A stretch of DNA of 64,000 bases from JBHGXV01 sp041920505 (lineage in GTDB: Bacteria; Bacillota; Bacilli; Brevibacillales; Brevibacillaceae), in assembly GCA_041920505.1 (NCBI GenBank), contig JBHGXV010000024.1, positions 1 to 64,000 of the forward strand, in the 5' to 3' direction. The notes below the pieces were generated by a model. The model worked only from the letters and a program-made list of their open reading frames with translations. It was not told the origin of the DNA and made no database searches. The position numbers were made by a program, and so were the translations under genes. The stretch's first letter is position 1. Each line of letters begins with the position of its first letter. Below, piece after piece: positions 33,612-41,653 of this stretch.

Positions 33612-34748
33612 ATGTTCAGACACCGAAGACTACTCCTGTACTTTCTCTGTTTGCTCGTACTGGTTCCGACGTTTTCCGTCACCCACGCGTTCCGGGCAGA
33701 GGCTCCTGCGCGCGAGGATTCCGCTTTGGATGCGGAGACGCTGGTCGGGATGGAAGACTTGTACGCGTATGTGAAACCTTTTGCCCAACCGGCGGCACAG
33801 CCGTCCACGGCGAAAAAAGTATTCGGGTATTACGCCGAGTATTACAGCGGGGACACGCATTCCTACCAGTCGCTGTTGCACAACCGCTCGATTGTCTCCG
33901 ACATCGGGATCGTCAGCCTGAACGCTTCCGCTGACGGTTCGCTCAGCGGCAAACCGCCCGCCAGCGCCCTCACGCTCGCCCGAACCGAGGGGATTTCCGC
34001 CTATCTGTTGGTGACCAACCACGGCCAGCAGGCATTTGACCGGCAGATCGCGCACGCGATTCTGACAAACGATTCGGCCAAAAACAAATTGCTCAACGGT
34101 TTGCTCGATGCCGTGAAGCAAACGGGAGCAAGCGGCGTCAATCTCGACTTCGAGAACGTGCCCGCTGCGGACCGGGACAAGTTGTCTGTGCTCGTCGGCG
34201 ATCTGGCTGACCGGCTCCACCAGACCGGCAAGAAACTGATCGTCTCCGTCCCGGCCAAAACCGCCGACGATCCGCGCCAAAGCTGGACCTACGGATACGA
34301 CTACGCCGCCATCGGCGCCAAAAGCGACTACGTGCAAATGATGACCTACGACGAACACGGTCCCTGGATGGAAGCGGGTCCGGTGGCCTCGTACCCGTGG
34401 GTGGAGAGTTGCGTCCGTTTCGCGGTGAGCAAAATCGCCGCAGGCAAGCTGTTGCTGGGCGTCCCTAGCTACGGATACGAGTGGAGCGAACAAGGGAACC
34501 GGGCGATCCCCTACCGCGACCTGCCTCGGCTGATCGCCGACACCGGCGCCCAGGTGCAGTGGAGTGAAGCGGCCAAGTCGCCGTATCTCACCTATCAGAA
34601 AGGAAACGCGCATTACACGGTTTGGTTCGAAAACCAAGACAGTCTCAAAGCCAAGCGGGCCTTGGCCGACACATACGGACTGGCCGGTTTCAGCGTCTGG
34701 CGGCTCGGCCTGGAAGACCAGACGTTCTGGAAGGCGCTATTGCCGTAG
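33612..34748 (+). CDS. Secreted glycoside hydrolase family 18 protein
   Basis: 378 residues with an N-terminal signal peptide (LLLYFLCLLVLVPTFSVTHA) and a GH18 barrel. The catalytic strand reads ASGVNLDFENVP, with the proton-donor Glu of the DxxDxE motif; MMTYDEHGP and GVPSYGYEW are further family markers. It resembles the catalytic part of YaaH/SleL N-acetylglucosaminidases of spores but has no LysM domain. It may act on peptidoglycan or chitin. Confidence 0.85.
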   Translation: MFRHRRLLLYFLCLLVLVPTFSVTHAFRAEAPAREDSALDAETLVGMEDLYAYVKPFAQPAAQPSTAKKVFGYYAEYYSGDTHSYQSLLHNRSIVSDIGIVSLNASADGSLSGKPPASALTLARTEGISAYLLVTNHGQQAFDRQIAHAILTNDSAKNKLLNGLLDAVKQTGASGVNLDFENVPAADRDKLSVLVGDLADRLHQTGKKLIVSVPAKTADDPRQSWTYGYDYAAIGAKSDYVQMMTYDEHGPWMEAGPVASYPWVESCVRFAVSKIAAGKLLLGVPSYGYEWSEQGNRAIPYRDLPRLIADTGAQVQWSEAAKSPYLTYQKGNAHYTVWFENQDSLKAKRALADTYGLAGFSVWRLGLEDQTFWKALLP

Positions 34749-34820
34749 CAATCAACTCCTTTTTCTCACGCTGGCCGGAATATCCTGGCAGTTCGTACCA
34801 GGCAAATCCGCCGAAAAAAT

Positions 34821-34859
34821 AAAACAGGCCGACGAACGTTCAAACGTCTCGGCCTGTTT
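34821..34859 (-). terminator. Terminator of thiO
   Basis: AAACAGGCCGA/TCGGCCTGTTT stem, then a T-rich stretch on the minus strand. Confidence 0.75.
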
Positions 34860-34863
34860 GTGT

Positions 34864-35976
34864 TCAGGCGAACCGGCCCGGATCAAACGGCACAAGCGGC
34901 TCGCGCCCGCCTGTCGTAATCCAGTCGGCCATGATTTTCGCCGTATACGGGGAGAGCAGAATGCCATTGCGGAAGTGGCCGCTGGCGAGCGACACGCCTT
35001 CCCAGCCGGGCAGCGGTCCCAACAGCGGCAAGCCGTCCGGGGTGCCTGGGCGAAGTCCCGACCAGGCTTGCAGGAAGGTCGCAAAGGCAAGCACCGGCAT
35101 GTACGGCAAAACGCCGTTCAGCACCGTGGCCAGCCCGCCCGCCGTCACTTCGCGGCTGTACCCGGACTCGTCCTCGGTCGCCCCGAGGATGATCCGTCCG
35201 TCCCGTTTGGCGACAATGTACCCGTCCGCGCCAAAAATCACACGGCGCAGCCGCAGTCCCTCGGACGAGACGGCCGCCACCTGGCCGCGCACCGGGCGGA
35301 TAGGCACCGACAACCCCAGCCAGCCCGCGATCAGGCCGGCCCATGCTCCGGCGGTGATCACCGTCTGATCGGCGCTCACCGGCCCATTGGTCGTCACGAC
35401 CCCTGAGACGCGGCCGTCGCTTGCGATCAACCGGGTGACGACCGCCCCTTTGATCAAGCGCACGCCGCGCGCCCGGCAAGCGGTGATCAAGGCTTGCAAC
35501 AGCATCCGGTTGTTGATGTGCCCTTCGCCGGGGGAGTAGATCGCCGCCGTCGCGGTCGGCGCAAGCAGCGGCTCCAACTCGCGCAACTCTGCCGCCCCCA
35601 TCCAGGAAACGTCGTATCCGGCGGCGTGCTGCCAGCGGTACTTCTGTTGCCACTGTTCCGCTTCCGCATCAGAGAACGCCACCGTCAGCACGCCGTCGAG
35701 CGCCAGTTGCGGATCGATCCCGCTCTCCGCGATCAACGCTTCGGCCCACGCCGGATACATGGCGAGCGAGGCCATCCCCGCGTCAAGCAGCGGCCCTGGT
35801 TCCTTGAACTCCTTGAGCGGAGCCAGCATGCCCGCCGCCGCGTTGGACGCCTGGCCGCCCCACTCTCCCTGATCCAGAAGAGTCACCGATACGCCCCGCC
35901 GCGCCAGTTCGTACGCCAGACTGAGTCCGATAATTCCTCCGCCCACGATCAAACAGTCGGTTCCCTTGCTCTCCAC
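34864..35976 (-). CDS. thiO: Glycine oxidase ThiO
   Basis: 370-residue FAD-dependent amine oxidase that turns glycine into iminoglyoxylate for the thiazole half of thiamin. The dinucleotide-binding fold VGGGIIGLSLAYELARRG is at residues 10-27, and the C-terminal SGLRPGTPDGLPLLGPLPGWEGVSLASGHFRNG is diagnostic of ThiO/SoxB-like oxidases. No other thi genes and no TPP riboswitch are in the window, so its role could also be glycine or sarcosine breakdown. Confidence 0.85.
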   Translation of the reverse strand: MESKGTDCLIVGGGIIGLSLAYELARRGVSVTLLDQGEWGGQASNAAAGMLAPLKEFKEPGPLLDAGMASLAMYPAWAEALIAESGIDPQLALDGVLTVAFSDAEAEQWQQKYRWQHAAGYDVSWMGAAELRELEPLLAPTATAAIYSPGEGHINNRMLLQALITACRARGVRLIKGAVVTRLIASDGRVSGVVTTNGPVSADQTVITAGAWAGLIAGWLGLSVPIRPVRGQVAAVSSEGLRLRRVIFGADGYIVAKRDGRIILGATEDESGYSREVTAGGLATVLNGVLPYMPVLAFATFLQAWSGLRPGTPDGLPLLGPLPGWEGVSLASGHFRNGILLSPYTAKIMADWITTGGREPLVPFDPGRFA

Positions 35977-35997
35977 GTCTCTCTCCCCTTTTTCCCG

Positions 35998-36228
35998 CTA
36001 ATCTTCGTCTTTGTAGTCGTAGCTTTCGGGAATCGGCTCGAACTTCTCCGCTTCCTCGAATGCTTTGAGCTTTTTGATCTGTTCCAGATGGTGGTTGAAC
36101 TGTTCCTTGTTGATCAGGTATTCTTCGCCGTTGTGCACGGCGCGGATGCGTCCTTCCGCGATCTTTTCCAGGATAAACGACTCCGGCAGATCAAGATAGG
36201 CTGCCGTCTCTTTTACCGTCAAATACAT
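35998..36228 (-). CDS. Excisionase/MerR-type HTH small protein
   Basis: 76-residue protein. MYLTVKETAAYLDLPESFI followed by LEKIAEGRIRAV is a compact winged-helix of the excisionase/MerR N-terminal type; the C-terminus is charged and acidic. It starts at the base right after the pgi stop codon, so the two are translated together. DNA target unknown. Confidence 0.75.
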   Translation of the reverse strand: MYLTVKETAAYLDLPESFILEKIAEGRIRAVHNGEEYLINKEQFNHHLEQIKKLKAFEEAEKFEPIPESYDYKDED

Positions 36229-37590
36229 TTAGTTCCCCTCGCGCAGCCGCGCTTCCAGACGCGCTTTCTCCGCCTCGAAGCCAGGCTTGCCCAACAAGGC
36301 GTACATGTTGGCTTTGTACGCTTCCACTCCCGGTTGATCGAACGGATTGACGCCCAGAAGGTAGCCGCTGATGCCGCACGCTTTTTCGAAGAAGTAGATC
36401 AACTCGCCGATGTGGTAGGCCGACACCTCCGGCAGTTCGACGATCAGGTTGGGCACGCCGCCGTCGATGTGGGCGAGCAGCGTTCCTTCAAACGCTTTTT
36501 TGTTGACGAAATCCATGCCCTTCCCGGCGAGGAAATTAAGCCCGTCCAGATTTTCGGCGTCTTCCTCGATGACGATGTCAGCCGCCGGTTTGACCACGTG
36601 CAGCACGGTCTCAAACAGGTTGCGCATCCCGTCCTGGATGTACTGGCCCATCGAGTGCAGGTCGGCGGAAAACTCGGCCGACGCCGGAAAGATCCCTTTG
36701 CCGTCCTTGCCTTCCGACTCGCCGTACAGTTGTTTCCACCACTCGGCGAAGTAACGGAATTGCGGCTCGTAGCAGACCAGAAGTTCGGTCGTTTTGCCTT
36801 TGCGGTACAAGGCGTTGCGCACGGCCGCGTACTGGTAGCACTCGTTGTCGGCGAGGTTGGGATGGAGGTACCGCTCGCGCGCCGCCGCTGCACCGGCGAG
36901 AAGCGCGTCAATGTCCGCGCCGCTGACGGCGATCGGCAACAGGCCGACCGCCGTCAACACCGAGTAGCGTCCGCCCACGTCATCCGGGATGACGAAGCTC
37001 TCGTAGCCTTCTTCGGTCGCCAACTTTTTCAACGCGCCGCGCGCCCGGTCCGTGGTGGCGTAAATGCGGCCACGCGCTTCTTCGCGGCCGTACTTTTTCT
37101 CCAGCCAGTTGCGGAAAATGCGGAAGGCGACCGCCGGTTCCGTCGTCGTGCCCGACTTGGAGATCACGTTGATCGAGACGTCCTTGCCCTCGATGACCTC
37201 CAGCAGGTGGGAGACGTAGACCGGACTGATGTTGTTGCCGACGAAGTAAATCTCCGGTGTCTTCCGCTTGGCTTTCGGCAACAAATTGTAGAAGGTGTGG
37301 CCGAGGATGTCCAGCACGGCTTTGGCTCCGAGATAGGAACCGCCGATGCCGATCACCAGAAGCACGTCGGAATCGGCCTGGATTTTGGCCGCCGCCTGCT
37401 TGATCCGGGCCAACTCCTCCTTGTCGTAGTTGACCGGCAGATCGACCCAACCGACGAAGTCGTTGCCGGGGCCGGTTTTATCGTGCAACATGTCATGGGC
37501 TTGTTTTACTGCGGGCGCGAGAAACTCCAGCTCGTGCCGCCCTACGAATGACAGGGATGTGGTGTAATCAAAGCGGATGTTCTTGGTCAT
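36229..37590 (-). CDS. pgi: Glucose-6-phosphate isomerase
   Basis: 453-residue glycolytic enzyme interconverting glucose-6-P and fructose-6-P. Conserved sites: GIGGSYLGAKA, the phosphate site ISKSGTTTEPA and the C-terminal NPFDQPGVEAYK with the catalytic Lys. Length is that of Gram-positive Pgi. GGAGGTAATT precedes the ATG at 37590. Confidence 0.95.
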   Translation of the reverse strand: MTKNIRFDYTTSLSFVGRHELEFLAPAVKQAHDMLHDKTGPGNDFVGWVDLPVNYDKEELARIKQAAAKIQADSDVLLVIGIGGSYLGAKAVLDILGHTFYNLLPKAKRKTPEIYFVGNNISPVYVSHLLEVIEGKDVSINVISKSGTTTEPAVAFRIFRNWLEKKYGREEARGRIYATTDRARGALKKLATEEGYESFVIPDDVGGRYSVLTAVGLLPIAVSGADIDALLAGAAAARERYLHPNLADNECYQYAAVRNALYRKGKTTELLVCYEPQFRYFAEWWKQLYGESEGKDGKGIFPASAEFSADLHSMGQYIQDGMRNLFETVLHVVKPAADIVIEEDAENLDGLNFLAGKGMDFVNKKAFEGTLLAHIDGGVPNLIVELPEVSAYHIGELIYFFEKACGISGYLLGVNPFDQPGVEAYKANMYALLGKPGFEAEKARLEARLREGN

Positions 37591-37769
37591 AATTACCTCC
37601 ACTCGTCAGTTCTCTCTTTCTCTATCATACCACGGCCGTCTTGTGTCTGCTCGGGACATTCCGTGTCCATCCTTCGTTTGGCGGCCCTGACAACAGCCCT
37701 CCACCTGTCGCGCTGATCCCTTTCTTGGGCAAGCTGAGGCAAGCGGCTGGCGAGTTTCGCAGGTCCCTG

Positions 37770-37949
37770 TTACGCCCACTCGCTGATCAGTTTCAACAAC
37801 AAAAACAGGACGATTCCGGTCAGGGTCATGCCGGCCCACAAGATCGTCCTTCCCGGACCGGCCGGCTCCTTCGCCTTGGCGATCCCCAGCCACTTCCACG
37901 TCCCCACCGCCACGAACACGACACTGATGAGCAACAGAACCGGTCCCAT
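37770..37949 (-). CDS. Small two-helix membrane protein
   Basis: 59-residue frame, ATG after AAGGGGTGAAGGC. Two hydrophobic helices (about 3-20 and 36-54) flank a basic KAKEPAGPGR loop. No family recognised, but the hydrophobic profile and ribosome site are convincing. It lies alone between pgi and the structured RNA candidate. Confidence 0.6.
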   Translation of the reverse strand: MGPVLLLISVVFVAVGTWKWLGIAKAKEPAGPGRTILWAGMTLTGIVLFLLLKLISEWA

Positions 37950-37993
37950 GCCTTCACCCCTTCCCTTCCTATTACGTATATGGAACGGACGCG

Positions 37994-38026
37994 AAAAACA
38001 TCCCTGCGAACTGCTCTCAGGGATGT
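37994..38026 (-). terminator. Terminator after the structured RNA candidate
   Basis: ACATCCCTG/CAGGGATGT stem with an 11-base loop and T5 on the minus strand; no protein gene reads into it. Confidence 0.75.
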
Positions 38027-38053
38027 CAGCGTGTAGACATAGTCCGTTGTGTC

Positions 38054-38252
38054 ATGGGTGATGGTTCCTGCTCGCTCTCTTGACGACCAACGAAGAAGTC
38101 GGCAGTGTCCGCTACGAAACGCGACGCGGGCAGGGGGCAAACATCTGGGTAAATCGAAGAAGTGAGCCTTGTGCCCCCTGTTTATCCCGCGTCTGCGTTT
38201 CTTTGCTGAGTAGGTCGTCAAAGGAGCTCGCGTTGGTCCCATCACTCCATGC
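38054..38252 (-). ncRNA. Candidate structured RNA, 6S RNA-like long hairpin
   Basis: About 197 bases fold as a single imperfect hairpin. From the ends inward on the minus strand: CATGGAGTGATGG pairs with CCATCACCCATG; an internal loop; TTGACGACC pairs with GGTCGTCAA; a large asymmetric central bubble (11 and 27 bases); GAAACGCAGACGCGGG pairs with its partner with one bulge; CAGGGGGCA pairs with TGCCCCCTG; then a terminal loop. A terminator follows on the minus strand at 37994. Size, single-hairpin form and central bubble resemble 6S RNA. I could not match a known 6S sequence, so identity is tentative. Confidence 0.4.
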
Positions 38253-38369
38253 CTCGTACGTTTTACGAAACTTTAATGAAAAAAGGTGTCCGGGCGATCT
38301 GTCCGGTCGACGGCGCGTCCGGGTTCGGACATGGTGTCCCCTCCTCGTGTACCAGTCGGCAAGCTGCGT

Positions 38370-38663
38370 TTACGAACTGTACTTGCCCATGCCTTTCTTG
38401 TCGTATTCGGCGAGCAGTTCGGCGAAGCTCTTGTTGCGCTCCCGTTCTTCCTGCTCCCGGCGGCGGCGCTCGGCTTCTTCCGCCGCTTCCCGCTCCTTGG
38501 CCAGCTTCACTTCCCGTTCGAGGTTCTTCAGCTTGGCCAGCGCGTCTTCAGATAACAAGTCTTTCAAACTGTTGGCCGGTTTGGTTATGTCCGCCGGACG
38601 GTCTGCTTCCCGCGAGGAGTGCCGCGAGTCGCGCATCGCCGGTTTGCCGTGTTTTTTTGCCAT
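38370..38663 (-). CDS. yqkE: YqkE/DUF3886 family protein
   Basis: 97-residue charged helical protein. The C-terminal half is a Glu/Arg-rich helix (AEEAERRRREQEERERNK) ending in SFAELLAEYDKKGM, typical of YqkE. Function unknown. AAAGGAGGCACGTC precedes the ATG at 38663; the longer upstream frame is not family-like. Confidence 0.75.
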   Translation of the reverse strand: MAKKHGKPAMRDSRHSSREADRPADITKPANSLKDLLSEDALAKLKNLEREVKLAKEREAAEEAERRRREQEERERNKSFAELLAEYDKKGMGKYSS

Positions 38664-38720
38664 GACGTGCCTCCTTTGCATTCCGTGGGTCTTCATCTCA
38701 TGGATAGCCGCGTTTCGGGC

Positions 38721-38727
38721 CATACTA
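38721..38727 (+). promoter_or_regulatory. Sigma-G -10 box of sspK
   Basis: CATACTA, identical to the sigma-G -10 consensus, 25 bp upstream of the ATG. No good TGAATR box stands 17-18 bp before it, so the assignment rests on the -10 and the gene type. Confidence 0.4.
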
Positions 38728-38752
38728 TACCAGTCAGAGAGGAGGGGAGCAT

Positions 38753-38884
38753 ATGGTTCGCAACAAATCCAAGGATTTTCCGACAACGGCCGGCATCCGT
38801 GAACCGAAATCATCGTCCGAGGCATTGCGCCCCGACGGCTCCATCAATAGTGAACCACAAGAACGCCTGAAAGAAAACAGGTAA
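38753..38884 (+). CDS. sspK: SspK-like small acid-soluble spore protein
   Basis: 43-residue hydrophilic protein. The start MVRNKSKDFP and the later RPDGSINSEPQERLKE match the two conserved parts of Bacillus SspK (MVRNK.KGFP and RADGSIN.HPQERM). It would be a minor forespore SASP made under sigma-G; a CATACTA -10 box is at 38721-38727. GGAGGGGAGCAT precedes the ATG. Confidence 0.75.
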   Translation: MVRNKSKDFPTTAGIREPKSSSEALRPDGSINSEPQERLKENR

Positions 38885-38888
38885 CGCC

Positions 38889-38932
38889 AAAAAACCACCG
38901 GCCAGGCCCTTGCCTTAACTCCGGTGGTTTTG
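38889..38932 (+). terminator. Terminator between sspK and the ger operon
   Basis: AAACCACCGG/CCGGTGGTTT stem with T-rich sequence on both sides; usable in both directions. Confidence 0.8.
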
Positions 38933-39136
38933 GTTTTCTCCTTTACGGGTACGCATTCGTTTCATCTGGTCCATCCAGTCAAACGAGATCAGCAGCAATC
39001 CGCAAAACATGACGGCAAACCCAATGGCAAACACGTTGCCGTACCATCCGGCGAACCGGCCGGTCATTGATCCGCCGACAATCGCCAGGGCCATCCCGGC
39101 CAGCAATCCAAGAAACCAGACAGATCGGCGATTCAC
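38915..39136 (-). CDS. Small two-helix protein at the end of the ger operon
   Basis: 73-residue protein with two transmembrane helices (about 7-22 and 32-48) and a basic tail. The GTG start overlaps the gerKB stop (GTGA). It has the size and topology of the D-subunit proteins known from some Bacillus ger operons, but similarity is by pattern only. Confidence 0.6.
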   Translation of the reverse strand: MNRRSVWFLGLLAGMALAIVGGSMTGRFAGWYGNVFAIGFAVMFCGLLLISFDWMDQMKRMRTRKGENQNHRS

Positions 39137-40242
39137 GACGCCCGCTCCTTCCTTGTTCGGATCCACGCCCCGACGAGCCACAGCATAAGCAAACAGACCT
39201 GCAGCACGATGGAAACAAACGGCCAGACGTGCAGTTCAAAATCCATCTCCTCCACGACACTCTCGAACGCAATCTCCGAACCGAGCATGCTAAACGGCAA
39301 CAGCACCAGAGCGAAGCCTTTCTCCGGTTGAGGGACGGTCTCGCCGATCGATCCCAGGCATTGGCACAACACGTAGTACGTGAGGCAAATCTTCATGATG
39401 AAGGCGGGCATCCACAAAGAGACGAGGACGATATCCAGCCGGTCGAGAAAATCAGTGATGTGGATCAACTGCACCATGCTCAGATTGGGATACATCGACC
39501 GTTCGCTGATTGATGTGCCCACCGTGCCAATCATCAATACGGCCAGCCAGGTCAAAAGAAACGCGGCATACACGACACCACGGATCAGCGGCGGAAACCC
39601 GCTCGCTTTTGCCTGGTCGCGCTTCGGCAGATGCTGCAAAAGTGCCGTGAAGACCAACACCTCGCTGAACGCCCCCAGCGGAATGTACGATCCGCGCAAA
39701 ATCGGGCCCAGTCCATTGGAAAAGAACGGCTGCAGCGCGGAGACGTCAAATTCGTTGACCAACATCAGCGGCAGCCCAAAGATGGTAAACGCCAGCAGAA
39801 AAAAGTAGACATGCCCCATTCTTGCCAGCACTTCGATCCCCGCGCGAACCAGGTAGGCGGTCAGGGCGAGAATGCAAAACATGATCACCAGGATCGGCGT
39901 ATCCTGCAACAGCACGGTCTTGATAAACTCGCTCAGTTTGCGCAGGTCGAGCAGCACCATGATCACAAGGTACAAGGCCAGTCCGGCATTGACGACGCCG
40001 CCCGCCCACTTGCCGAGCACCTGTTTGCTGAAAGCAAACAGCGACCGCTCCTCGGCGCGCAGCATTCGCGTCACCAACAGGGAGAAAAGGAGCGCGTACA
40101 CCATCGGGAAAAAATAGCAGAACAAGGCATCCTGACGCGCCTCGTACACCATTTCCTTGCTGGTCGAGACAATCGCTCCCGAGGTGATAAAGCAGCTAAC
40201 CAGCATGGTCAGTTGATTGGCCGAGATTTGATGATGATTCAA
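39133..40242 (-). CDS. gerKB: Spore germination receptor permease subunit, GerKB/GerAB type
   Basis: 369-residue ten-helix APC-type permease, the B subunit of a nutrient germinant receptor in the spore inner membrane; it binds the germinant in homologues. Features: ISANQLTMLVSCFITSGAIV at the N-terminus, FSKQVLGKWAG, and GSYIPLGAFSEVLVF. The start is a TTG (40242) after GGGGGGAGCGCACA and overlapping the preceding stop, giving the usual family length. Longer in-frame starts add a nonhomologous tail. Confidence 0.88.
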   Translation of the reverse strand: MNHHQISANQLTMLVSCFITSGAIVSTSKEMVYEARQDALFCYFFPMVYALLFSLLVTRMLRAEERSLFAFSKQVLGKWAGGVVNAGLALYLVIMVLLDLRKLSEFIKTVLLQDTPILVIMFCILALTAYLVRAGIEVLARMGHVYFFLLAFTIFGLPLMLVNEFDVSALQPFFSNGLGPILRGSYIPLGAFSEVLVFTALLQHLPKRDQAKASGFPPLIRGVVYAAFLLTWLAVLMIGTVGTSISERSMYPNLSMVQLIHITDFLDRLDIVLVSLWMPAFIMKICLTYYVLCQCLGSIGETVPQPEKGFALVLLPFSMLGSEIAFESVVEEMDFELHVWPFVSIVLQVCLLMLWLVGAWIRTRKERAS

Positions 40243-40472
40243 TGTGCGCTCCCCCCGTACAAAAAGGACTGCACCCAGGGATGCAACTGGGTGAGAAGCC
40301 ATTGAGTCGGCATCGGCACTTTTGCTTTGAGATCACTGGCTACGCCGAAGTACAACGCCAGTCCGGCCAAGACAACATACGCGACTCGTCCGCTCGTGGA
40401 AAACCGCTGCCTTTCCTGCCGGTCGCGGTACCATCCGTATGCCAGCGTCGCGAGGACGAACACCGTCAGCAT
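40239..40472 (-). CDS. Small two-helix membrane protein inside the ger operon
   Basis: 77 residues, an N-terminal helix (LTVFVLATLAYGW), a charged loop (RDRQERQRF) and a second helix (VAYVVLAGLALYFGVA). Overlaps gerKC at its start and gerKB at its end. Likely a D-type accessory of the receptor, by position and topology. Confidence 0.65.
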   Translation of the reverse strand: MLTVFVLATLAYGWYRDRQERQRFSTSGRVAYVVLAGLALYFGVASDLKAKVPMPTQWLLTQLHPWVQSFLYGGSAH

Positions 40473-41653
40473 CACTCCACCTCCAACTGTTTGGAAAGAT
40501 TGTTGGTGATCAGCCCGACGCGGCGGACTTTCACGCTCACCCGCACGTCAAACTGGCTGCGGGCGAACTCCTCCTGCCAATGATCCCGCCGCTTTTGCCA
40601 CTCGTCCGGAATGGTCCGTTCCAGCGCCAAACCCGATCCGATCGCGTCACAACGCACTTGCTGAAACAGCGCAACGGTCTTTTTCAACTGCTGGGTCAGC
40701 GCGGCCTGCCATGCCTTTTCAATCGCCTGCACATTCTTCTGTTCCATCAAATCGCCGGAGGCGAGATCCTCGCTCACGTTTCCTTCAGCCGCGATGTTCA
40801 GTTGAAAGCGCAGCCGCTGGCCTGTCTTCTCCACCTTCAAATCCTGTTTTCCCCTTTCCACCGCGATACTGATTGGCCTGCCGTTCACCATGACGGTCTG
40901 GGTATGGGGATAAAACATGCCGATTGTCCAGAGAACGGGAGCAATCTCCTCCCGTGCCGTTATTTTTACCAGTTTGTCCCCGGAAAAGAGCGCCATTCCA
41001 GCCGCCTGCACTTCTGGCTGGGGCTTGCCCCCCTTGTTCTTCACGGTTTCAAACACCGGAATAACCGGGTCGATCCCCGGCACGTTGAGCCGCTGGGCCA
41101 CCCTTTTCAGATTCATCCGGCCAATCGGATTCAGATTGATGATTTCCCGAATCGCCTCCCCCGAGAAGCGTTCCATATGCGGCCGGGCGTTGATCAAGTT
41201 GCTGGCCTCCCCCTTGGCGATGACCAGATAAGCCGTCGGCCGGGTCTGTGGCACCCGGGCGATCGTGTCAAAGACGGGCTGGATACTCCGGCGAGCCAGC
41301 GCTTCGCCGACGACCACGACTCGCCGATGGGAAAAGTTGAGCCGACGGGGCATCCGAAATTGCAGATGATCAGTGGCCGATCGAAAATCGACTCCGACAT
41401 CGGTGTCGACGTAGTACGGCTCCTTGCCGCTGGTTCCGCCGCCTCCGGCCGACGAACCCGGCCCGCCCATCTGCCCCGGCAGAGCGATCAGTACGCTTTC
41501 TTTGTACCCGCCGTTGCGAGCAAGGTCGAAGCCAGTGACCATCACGAAGGCGACGTCATTGATCTCCCGACGGTCCCAGCATCCGCTCAACAGCACGGCT
41601 GACAGCAGCAGGATGGCCGTCGCTCGCCACAGCGGCGTATCAGTCGGTTTCAC
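40472..41653 (-). CDS. gerKC: Spore germination lipoprotein, Ger(x)C type
   Basis: 393-residue C subunit of the receptor. The signal peptide ends in a lipobox (LLSGCWDRREINDVAFV, Cys at about residue 25); the CWDRREI start of the mature protein is a family hallmark. Residues 60-90 hold a Gly/Ser-rich insert (GGPGSSAGGGGTSG). Overlaps gerKA by 4 bp (ATGA). Confidence 0.93.
   Translation of the reverse strand: MKPTDTPLWRATAILLLSAVLLSGCWDRREINDVAFVMVTGFDLARNGGYKESVLIALPGQMGGPGSSAGGGGTSGKEPYYVDTDVGVDFRSATDHLQFRMPRRLNFSHRRVVVVGEALARRSIQPVFDTIARVPQTRPTAYLVIAKGEASNLINARPHMERFSGEAIREIINLNPIGRMNLKRVAQRLNVPGIDPVIPVFETVKNKGGKPQPEVQAAGMALFSGDKLVKITAREEIAPVLWTIGMFYPHTQTVMVNGRPISIAVERGKQDLKVEKTGQRLRFQLNIAAEGNVSEDLASGDLMEQKNVQAIEKAWQAALTQQLKKTVALFQQVRCDAIGSGLALERTIPDEWQKRRDHWQEEFARSQFDVRVSVKVRRVGLITNNLSKQLEVE

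Noticed and set aside
35977..35997. TPP riboswitch before thiO
   Set aside because: Only about 20 bases separate thiO from the upstream gene and no THI-box sequence is present.
35494..37551. 685-codon plus-strand frame opposite thiO and pgi
   Set aside because: Shadow frame over two well-identified genes.
38273..38332. 19-codon minus-strand frame upstream of the hairpin RNA, with GGAGGGG before its ATG
   Set aside because: The peptide has no recognisable features and the sequence is a self-complementary GC-rich stretch; too weak to annotate.
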